A stretch of DNA of 5,745 bases from an uncultured Clostridia bacterium. GTDB lineage: Bacteria > Bacillota_A > Clostridia > TANB77 > CAG-508. The notes under the pieces were generated by a model. The model was not told the origin of the DNA, made no database searches, and worked only from the letters and a program-made list of their open reading frames with translations. The translations under genes and the position numbers were made by a program. Positions within the stretch are counted from its first letter, which is position 1; every line of letters starts with the position of its first letter. The stretch covers positions 1-5,745 of the forward strand of contig CALXXB010000070.1 in assembly GCA_944392525.1 (NCBI GenBank), in the 5' to 3' direction. This document shows, one piece after another, positions 1 to 4,278 of the stretch.

Positions 1-19
1 TTCTATAAGTTTCTAATCT

Positions 20-42
20 CACTCGCATAGCGAGCGGTTTTT
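20..42 (+). terminator. weak terminator-like hairpin near left edge
   Basis: CTCGC (22-26) pairs with GCGAG (30-34) around a 3-nt loop. One further C-G pair lies beyond an A-C mismatch, and the hairpin is followed by GG and five T's (38-42). It could end a plus-strand transcript entering from the left, which would converge on the pilin-like gene. The stem is short and no upstream gene is visible, so this is tentative. Nothing else supportable is seen in positions 1-70. Confidence 0.35.
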
Positions 43-78
43 GTTTCACTTCGTTCCACAATGCTAAAGCTTAATTAT

Positions 79-115
79 AAAAAACATTTCTAAGAATAAT
101 CCTAGAAATGTTTTT
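79..115 (-). terminator. intrinsic terminator of the pilin-LRR gene
   Basis: A perfect 13-bp stem (80-92 with 103-115; AAAAACATTTCTA and its complement) encloses a 10-nt loop. On the minus strand the stem runs into six T's (84-79). It begins 3 nt beyond the stop codon of the pilin-like gene, so it is that gene's natural 3' end. On the plus strand the right arm is followed by A and four T's, so it may act in both directions. Confidence 0.85.
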
Positions 116-118
116 ATT

Positions 119-1480
119 TTATCCAGCTGGTGTGTCTTTCCAATATTCTGGAATTTCATCGTAATTTTCTAAACTTGTACAACCATAGAAACATGCATGT
201 CCATCTGGTGAAGCAATATAATTATTCTCTTCTGAATTTGTTCCTGTTAACCACAATTCTGGAGCACTTCCCTCTAGACTTTCACAATTTAGAAAACAAT
301 CATTAAAATCTCGTACATTATCTAAATTGCAGCCTTCAAAAATTCCTTCTCCTAATGTTGTTAAATTATAACAATTTCTGAAAGTAGAATTAAAGTTTGT
401 TACATTTGTACAGTTTGCAAACACATAATCTCCAACACTTTCTAGGTTATAACAAAGCCCAAAACAATAATAAAAACTTTTTATATTTTCACAATTCAAG
501 AACAATTTATCTGGTACTTCTCTCAAAGGTGTTTCTGAAAAACTTACAGTTGAAAGTTCTTTAAAACTTCCTTGTGTTGGTGTTGCTATCTCATTTAGAT
601 TTGTATTTCCTAGATATATTGTTTTTAGTCCTGTTGTTCCCCACTGTTTTACTTTTACTAATTTATCTTTTCCTTGAGCATCATATGAAAATTCCAAGAC
701 ATCATATTGACCTGTTATTGAAACCTCTTTTGTTCCACCTGTCGTATATGTGTGCACTGCTTTTCCATCAATATTGTCATTTGTTACATCTTGTGTTACT
801 TCACCATCTCCCCAGCCCACATTAAAATTATATACTGAATCATGCCAAATATTATCTCCTGAATCATCTGTTTCTTCCCATCCACTATAATGTGGCAATT
901 CTATTGTATCTCCTGCTGATACTTCATAAACTAATATTAGTGCTTCTTTTCTTGTATCTGCTTCTAGTTCTATTTTCCCTTCAACACTCCAAATTTGTTG
1001 TGGCGTTTCATTTATATCATAATAATTAACTTCATAATTACCGCCTTCCTCTTCAATTTTATAAACATCACTTGAACCCGTGCCGTTTCCTAAAGACTGT
1101 CTACTTCCTGTTAAAGCTTCTACATTAATTATTCCTGTTGAACTATCTGCATAGCCTTTCTGTGACAAAAAGTCTAAGAATGATGAATATGATGCTAATG
1201 CTTTTTCTTCCTTTCCTTGTATTTTAACTGTTTCTGTACTTGCTAATTTTGTATTACTTGCTGTATTTATCTCTATTTGATATTCATTATAAGCAAGTGC
1301 AATTCCTTCTCTTACAGATCCATGTGCTTGTTCAATTTTAGCATTGTTTGCTTGTGTTAAAATTCCATTTTGTCCTGTCAACATTGCAATTGATACTCCT
1401 GCTAAAATTAGTAAAACTATAATAGTTATTACTAATGCAATTAATGTAATACCTTTAGCTTGTTTTAATTTTCCTCTCAT
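119..1480 (-). CDS. prepilin-type N-terminus surface protein with BspA-like leucine-rich repeats
   Basis: The protein has 453 aa. Residues 1-10 are a short basic leader ending in KG. They are followed by ITLIAL and a hydrophobic helix to about residue 33, which is a class III (prepilin peptidase) signal with predicted cleavage after Gly10. The usual Glu+5 of type IV pilins is Ala here (I11-T-L-I-A15). Residues about 35-180 look like a pilin-type stalk. Residues 219-257 carry WGDG (223-226) and HTY (243-245) within beta-rich sequence, resembling the PKD-like segment before BspA/DUF285-type repeats. Residues about 285-437 form LRR-like units of about 27 aa with the pattern 'lF.nC.nv..f...F..CynL', clearest at 323-349, 350-376 and 377-403. 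All ten cysteines lie between 330 and 434. No LPXTG motif is present. The start is supported by AAGGAGG at 1488-1494, 7 nt upstream. The gene is monocistronic, with its own promoter, a leader containing a terminator-like hairpin, and a 3' terminator. It is probably an exported adhesin-like or minor-pilin-like protein; its ligand is unknown. Confidence 0.8.
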   Translation of the reverse strand: MRGKLKQAKGITLIALVITIIVLLILAGVSIAMLTGQNGILTQANNAKIEQAHGSVREGIALAYNEYQIEINTASNTKLASTETVKIQGKEEKALASYSSFLDFLSQKGYADSSTGIINVEALTGSRQSLGNGTGSSDVYKIEEEGGNYEVNYYDINETPQQIWSVEGKIELEADTRKEALILVYEVSAGDTIELPHYSGWEETDDSGDNIWHDSVYNFNVGWGDGEVTQDVTNDNIDGKAVHTYTTGGTKEVSITGQYDVLEFSYDAQGKDKLVKVKQWGTTGLKTIYLGNTNLNEIATPTQGSFKELSTVSFSETPLREVPDKLFLNCENIKSFYYCFGLCYNLESVGDYVFANCTNVTNFNSTFRNCYNLTTLGEGIFEGCNLDNVRDFNDCFLNCESLEGSAPELWLTGTNSEENNYIASPDGHACFYGCTSLENYDEIPEYWKDTPAG

Positions 1481-1541
1481 TTCTTTTCCTCCTTATTTAT
1501 TATATTTTTATAAATTTAAAAACTTATAACTTTTTAAACGC

Positions 1542-1589
1542 AAAAAAGATAGCAATAAAACCTAGTTCCTAGGTTTCATCACTATCTTT
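1542..1589 (-). terminator. leader terminator (candidate attenuator) upstream of pilin-LRR gene
   Basis: On the minus strand an outer stem (AAAGATAG 1582-1589 with 1545-1552) and an inner stem (AAACCTAG 1569-1576 with 1558-1565, loop GAA) are joined by a 5x5 internal loop that could be partly paired. The structure is followed by six T's (1547-1542), the usual form of an intrinsic terminator. It lies between the likely promoter at 1729-1757 and the ribosome binding site at 1488-1494, so it would cut off the gene's own transcript unless read through. No other minus-strand gene lies upstream that it could be terminating, which makes attenuation the simplest reading. I do not recognise a known riboswitch aptamer in the leader. 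Confidence 0.65.
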
Positions 1590-1629
1590 ACTATCTATAT
1601 CTATTCTTTTTTCATTTATTAATAAGTTA

Positions 1630-1662
<33 letters not shown>

Positions 1663-1682
1663 AGCCACAAGGCTTTCAAGCT

Positions 1683-1694
1683 CTATTTTTTCAT
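1683..1694 (-). other. possible three-codon leader ORF (MKK)
   Basis: In the predicted leader of the pilin-LRR gene, an AGGAG sits 6 nt before ATG-AAA-AAA-TAG. Both the ribosome binding site and the start are well formed, but the reading frame is only three codons. It may be chance in A-rich sequence. If translated, a ribosome here would cover the leader just upstream of the CA repeat and could influence folding. Confidence is low. Confidence 0.2.
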
Positions 1695-1728
1695 GTTTTT
1701 CTCCTTTTTTCTTTAGTTTTTCTATTAA

Positions 1729-1757
1729 ATATTATATTATTATTTTTACTTTGTCAA
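1729..1757 (-). promoter_or_regulatory. sigma-A promoter of pilin-LRR gene
   Basis: On the minus strand a perfect -35 TTGACA (1757-1752) is followed at 17 nt by TAATAT (1734-1729). An overlapping perfect TATAAT (1736-1731) has only 15-nt spacing. Transcription would start near 1722, giving a leader of about 240 nt that contains the CA repeat and the terminator hairpin. AT-rich DNA gives many weak matches, but the intact TTGACA is notable. Confidence 0.6.
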
Positions 1758-1832
1758 TATATTTTACACCTTATTTATATCTTTTAATAAAAAAATATTT
1801 TTATAAATTATTTTAATTTTTGGTAAATTTTC

Positions 1833-1862
1833 TTGACAATACGTATTTACACGTGGTATAAT
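1833..1862 (+). promoter_or_regulatory. consensus promoter of hicAB
   Basis: A perfect -35 TTGACA (1833-1838) and a perfect -10 TATAAT (1857-1862) are 18 nt apart. The start point would be near 1869, leaving a leader of under 20 nt with the ribosome binding site AAAGGAGG (1872-1879) 7 nt before the hicA start. Such a strong promoter fits a locus held down by autorepression. Confidence 0.85.
1840..1855. promoter_or_regulatory. candidate HicB operator: two palindromes one helical turn apart
   Basis: TACGTA (1840-1845) and CACGTG (1850-1855) are both perfect 6-bp palindromes with an ACGT core, with centres 10 bp apart, and both lie inside the -35/-10 spacer. Ribbon-helix-helix repressors typically bind such short sites in tandem on one DNA face, and the hicB product ends in that fold. 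Binding here would block RNA polymerase directly. The assignment to HicB is inferred from position and symmetry. Confidence 0.5.
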
Positions 1863-1886
1863 TGCAAATAGAAAGGAGGAGCTCTG

Positions 1887-2067
1887 ATGCGTGCAAAAGA
1901 GCTAATAAAATTGCTAAAGCAAAATGGTTGGCTTGAAATATCTCAAAAAGGTTCTCATTTAAAAATGAAAAAACGGAAAACAAATTGAGATAATTCCTAT
2001 ACATAATGGCGACATTCCAATCGGGACAGCTAATGCAATTTTAAAAAGGACAGGGCTAAAAAAATAG
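1887..2067 (+). pseudogene. hicA: hicA mRNA interferase toxin, frameshifted
   Basis: HicA toxins are small double-stranded-RNA-binding-fold RNases that cleave mRNA and are neutralised by HicB. From the ATG at 1887 the frame reads MRAKELIKLLKQNGW and then QKGSH, which includes the expected catalytic His24. It then hits TGA at 1986-1988 after 33 codons. One frame over, from 1975, the family's C-terminal half continues (IPIHNGDIP, then AILKRTGLKK) to TAG at 2065-2067. Removing one A from the six-A run at 1968-1973 restores a 59-aa protein of normal HicA length. The ribosome binding site and promoter are excellent. The toxin is therefore either inactivated by one inserted base, switched by slippage in the A-run, or affected by a sequencing error. 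It lies 75 nt upstream of hicB in the usual toxin-first order. Confidence 0.85.
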
Positions 2068-2071
2068 CCCT
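2052..2071 (+). other. hairpin across the hicA stop codon
   Basis: AGGGCTA (2052-2058) and TAGCCCT (2065-2071) form a perfect 7-bp stem around six A's, and the right arm includes the hicA stop codon. No T-run follows, so it is not a good terminator. It could slow ribosomes, protect the mRNA or partly reduce transcription into hicB. The remaining 71 nt before hicB is AT-rich and shows no convincing separate promoter. Confidence 0.4.
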
Positions 2072-2142
2072 TCCGATTAATCATAATAATTAATGCTACG
2101 CATTTTCTTCTTTCTAATATATATATAATAGGAGGTTTTAAA

Positions 2143-2553
2143 ATGAAAAATAAAAATTTATCTTTGACTGTTTATCCTGCTATATTTACCAAGAAAAATG
2201 ATGATGGTGAATATTATATGGTTGATTTTATTGACCTAAAGAACTGCTCAACTTATGGAAAAACATTGCAAGAAGCTTTTTATATGGCTCAAGATGCTAT
2301 GGGATTATTTTTGGATACTGAAACTTCATATCCTAATCCAACTACAGATTTTAGCAAAATAAAATTAGAACCAAACCAATTTATTTCTTTCGTAAATATT
2401 GATATGGACGAATATAGGAAAAAATTTAATAACAAATCAATAAAAAAGACTTTGACCATACCAGTATGGTTAAATCAGTTGTCGGAAAAAAATAATATTA
2501 ACTTTTCACAAGTATTACAAGAAGCATTGAAAGAAAAGTTAGGTATTGAATAA
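2143..2553 (+). CDS. hicB: HicB-family antitoxin with ribbon-helix-helix DNA-binding domain
   Basis: This 136-aa protein is the antitoxin partner of HicA and the likely autorepressor of the locus. Residues about 8-58 match the HicB partial RNase H-like fold: YPAIF at the start, GEYYMVDFIDL in the middle and an (L/F)xxAQDAMGLFLD helix at the end. Residues 101-135 (KKTLTIPVWLNQL, then NINFSQVLQEALKEKLG) form a ribbon-helix-helix domain, with the strand at 101-107 and helices at about 108-116 and 119-133. The length is typical for HicB proteins with a C-terminal DNA-binding domain. The start is fixed by AGGAGG (2130-2135), 7 nt upstream. The gene appears intact even though hicA upstream is frameshifted, so it may now be an orphan antitoxin and repressor. 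A strong terminator follows about 60 nt after the stop. Confidence 0.9.
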   Translation: MKNKNLSLTVYPAIFTKKNDDGEYYMVDFIDLKNCSTYGKTLQEAFYMAQDAMGLFLDTETSYPNPTTDFSKIKLEPNQFISFVNIDMDEYRKKFNNKSIKKTLTIPVWLNQLSEKNNINFSQVLQEALKEKLGIE

Positions 2554-2596
2554 TTTTTCATGACATATAATATATATATTAGAAAGCACGCATTTG

Positions 2597-2645
2597 CTCC
2601 TTTAGAAGGAGAAAAAGCTAGATTAGGTATTCTAATCTAGCTTTT
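2597..2645 (+). terminator. hicAB terminator, probably bidirectional
   Basis: GCTAGATTAG (2617-2626) and its exact complement (2632-2641) form a 10-bp stem with a 5-nt loop, extended by four A-T pairs and followed by TTTT-AA-CTTTTT. On the minus strand the same stem runs into TTTTT, so it could also end the nrnA transcript arriving from the right. A smaller hairpin (CTCCTT 2597-2602 with AAGGAG 2606-2611) precedes it directly and may stack on it. Confidence 0.85.
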
Positions 2646-2691
2646 AACTTTTTATATTATTGTTATTTTATTACTTAAAAATAAAAGTATC

Positions 2692-2790
2692 AGTGTTTTT
2701 TTAGATTAGGCAATTTGCGTAGGGGATATTAAGGGTAGCAAATTGCCGGTAAGTATAGCTTAAATCTAAAAAAACACTCTAATCCCCTGT
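2692..2790. repeat. nested inverted repeat with pseudoknot potential; unknown element
   Basis: The outer stem is 16 bp and perfect (2692-2707 with 2763-2778; AGTGTTTTTTTAGATT). One base inside it is a second perfect stem of 10 bp, GGCAATTTGC (2709-2718) with 2738-2747. A 15-nt stretch (2748-2762) bulges on the right side only. The 19-nt apical loop contains AGGGGAT (2721-2727), complementary to ATCCCCT (2782-2788) just outside the outer stem. On a plus-strand RNA two G-U pairs would extend this to 9 bp. It has no long open reading frame, no obvious target duplication and no good U-tail. It could be a structured RNA, a miniature transposable element or a hairpin-ended remnant; I do not recognise the family. 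Confidence 0.75.
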
Positions 2791-2800
2791 AAATATTAAT

Positions 2801-2850
2801 GACGTGTCCCAAATTGCACAAAAAAGAGCAAAAGGAAACGTCCCCAATTT
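2801..2850. repeat. GGGAC-type intergenic repeat abutting nrnA
   Basis: Two related blocks, ACGTGTCCCAAATT (2802-2815) and ACGTCCCCAATT (2838-2849), flank an A-rich spacer. Read on the minus strand they give AATTGGGGACGTTTCC and AATTTGGGACACGTC. This style resembles GGGAC-rich dispersed repeats I associate with Clostridia and related Bacillota, sometimes linked to REP-type (IS200-like) transposases. The repeat ends one base before the nrnA stop codon. A single copy in the window cannot prove it is dispersed; the family link is from memory. Confidence 0.5.
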
Positions 2851-2851
2851 A

Positions 2852-3805
2852 TTATTTTAAATATTTTCTTACTTCTTTTAAAAGTTTTTCTTTAACTTGT
2901 TCTACATTTCCTTGAACTAATGCACCAGCAGCACGAGGGTGACCTCCACCACCAAACATTAAGCATACATCAGAAACATTAACATAGCTTCCAGAACGCA
3001 TAGAAACTTTATAAGCCTCTTCATTATCTTTTTGTCTGATAAAAATAGAAACCTCAACACCTTCAATGCTTCTTCCTATATTTACTAATCCTTCATGGTC
3101 TCCTTCTTCTGCTTTTACTTCATCTAAATCTTTTTGGTCAATATAAGAAAATGCAACTTTACCATCTTCTAATAATTCTAATCTATCCATTACTCTTTTT
3201 TGTAATTCAAAATTAGCCTTCGTTTTTGTTTGAAGAGTTCTTTTACAAATATCTGCTATATCAACACCTTTTCTTAATAACTCTGCTGCATATTCAAAAG
3301 TATCAGCTGTTGTTGCAGAATATTGTAATCCTCCTGTATCTGTTATAATTCCTGTCATTAAACATGTTCCTATTTTTACATCTACTTCTATTTCATAATA
3401 AGAAAGAATTGCAAGTAATATTTCCGAACATGCTGGAGCTACTGGATTTACATAGTTGATATCTCCATACATATTATTACTTCCATGATGATCTATTACA
3501 ATTGTCTTCTTAGCATTTTCAAAATATTCTCTATTATCTAATCTCTTAAAAGTAGCACAATCCAAACTTATCGCTAAGTCATATTCTTTTATATCACTTT
3601 TTCTTTTTATCCCATTAGCTCCTGGTAAGAAATCAAAAGTTCTTGCATAAGATGTCATAATTAAATCTGCATTTTTTCCTAACTTTTCTAATGCAAGTTT
3701 TAATCCCAAACTACTTCCAATCGCATCTCCATCTGGTGTTTCATGAGTTAATAAAACTATTGCATCCGCTTTTTTAATTTCTTCTAAAATTTCATCTAAT
3801 GTCAT
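2852..3805 (-). CDS. nrnA: bifunctional oligoribonuclease / pAp phosphatase, DHH-DHHA1 family
   Basis: NrnA is a cytosolic Mn-dependent phosphoesterase that degrades nanoRNAs of 2-5 nt to mononucleotides and can convert 3'-phosphoadenosine 5'-phosphate to AMP. The 317-aa length is normal. The metal-binding motifs of the DHH domain are all present: H21-x3-D25-G-D27, D82 (SLDCA), D105-H106-H107 (IDHHGSN) and D156 (TDTGG). The C-terminal DHHA1 domain carries the substrate-binding GGGGHPRAAG at 285-294. The start codon overlaps the rbfA stop by one base (TAATG), and a GAGGAG lies inside the end of rbfA, so translation is likely coupled. The infB-rbfA-nrnA order is typical of Bacillota. No truB follows; the operon ends here against a repeat. 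No missing residues or frameshifts are seen. Confidence 0.95.
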   Translation of the reverse strand: MTLDEILEEIKKADAIVLLTHETPDGDAIGSSLGLKLALEKLGKNADLIMTSYARTFDFLPGANGIKRKSDIKEYDLAISLDCATFKRLDNREYFENAKKTIVIDHHGSNNMYGDINYVNPVAPACSEILLAILSYYEIEVDVKIGTCLMTGIITDTGGLQYSATTADTFEYAAELLRKGVDIADICKRTLQTKTKANFELQKRVMDRLELLEDGKVAFSYIDQKDLDEVKAEEGDHEGLVNIGRSIEGVEVSIFIRQKDNEEAYKVSMRSGSYVNVSDVCLMFGGGGHPRAAGALVQGNVEQVKEKLLKEVRKYLK

Positions 3806-4176
3806 TATTTATTCTCCTCTTCTTCTTTTTTTGGCATTATCTCTTTTAATATACTATCTATTCTTGCTCCATATTCCATAGAATCATCTAATTCAAATAT
3901 AATTTCTGGAGTATTTCTAAGATTTACTCTTCTTGCAAGCTCACTACGAATAAAACCTGCTGATTTTTTTAGAGCCGCTAAAGTTTGTTTTACATCTTTT
4001 GCATTTAAGATACTTACAGATACTTTTGCAAATTTTAAGTCATTTGTAACTTTTACTTTAGTTACACTAATCATTCCTGTTGCATTCGGATTTTTTAGTT
4101 CATAATTTATAATTTGGCTAAGTTCTTTTTTATATTGTTCATTAATTCTTTCTAATCTACTTTTACTCTCTGGCAT
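3805..4176 (-). CDS. rbfA: 30S ribosome-binding factor A
   Basis: RbfA is a small KH-fold protein that binds the immature 30S subunit and helps complete 16S rRNA 5'-end maturation, notably in the cold. The 123 aa fit the family. The N-terminus (RLERINEQYKKELSQII) is the usual first helix. The SAGF at 72-75 sits at the KH turn, and LRNTPEIIFELDDS (86-99) is the family signature. The C-terminus is a charged tail (KKEEEENK) whose purine-rich codons also provide the nrnA ribosome binding site. The start is supported by AAGGAGGG (4190-4183), 6 nt upstream. It lies downstream of infB in the same direction, which fits shared transcription with the initiation factor it works alongside. Confidence 0.95.
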   Translation of the reverse strand: MPESKSRLERINEQYKKELSQIINYELKNPNATGMISVTKVKVTNDLKFAKVSVSILNAKDVKQTLAALKKSAGFIRSELARRVNLRNTPEIIFELDDSMEYGARIDSILKEIMPKKEEEENK

Positions 4177-4203
4177 TTTAATCCCTCCTTATATAGAAAG
4201 AAT

Positions 4204-4255
4204 ATCCTTTTTTCTCCATTCTTATTTGTAAAACGTTTTTTAGAGAAAAAAGGAT
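4204..4255 (-). other. 13-bp inverted repeat in the infB-rbfA gap
   Basis: ATCCTTTTTTCTC (4204-4216) and its exact complement (4243-4255) enclose a 26-nt loop that itself contains the palindrome AAAACGTTTT (4230-4239). In the operon mRNA the hairpin would end 13 nt upstream of the rbfA ribosome binding site. No T-run follows, so it is not a standard terminator. It may be an RNA-processing or stability element, or may modulate rbfA expression relative to infB. Nothing else is seen in this 102-nt gap. Confidence 0.55.
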
Positions 4256-4278
4256 GGTTTTCTTATTTCTTTATTATT

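Noticed and set aside
1..70. Minus-strand open stretch of about 23 codons at the left edge
   Set aside because: There is no start codon with a ribosome binding site, it follows a stop at 71-73, and it overlaps a hairpin; too short to call.
119..160. Sortase (LPXTG) anchor at the C-terminus of the pilin-LRR protein
   Set aside because: The last residues (EIPEYWKDTPAG) contain no LPXTG-like motif, no hydrophobic helix and no basic tail.
574..825. Plus-strand open frame of 83 codons
   Set aside because: It lies antisense within the pilin-LRR gene, is a low-complexity Leu/His-rich translation, and has no ribosome binding site; it is a shadow of the real gene.
1344..1529. Plus-strand open frame of 61 codons
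   Set aside because: It is antisense to the pilin signal and helix of the real gene and has no ribosome binding site or family resemblance.
1813..2004. Minus-strand open frame of 63 codons
   Set aside because: It is antisense to the recognisable hicA and its promoter; there is no ribosome binding site and the composition is that of a shadow frame.
2123..2128. TATAAT-like -10 just before hicB
   Set aside because: It is almost touching the hicB ribosome binding site, so a transcript from it would start within or after that site; no -35 partner is visible.
2692..2850. CRISPR array or retron RNA
   Set aside because: There is no regular repeat-spacer series, no cas gene and no reverse transcriptase in the window; the stems are a single nested palindrome.
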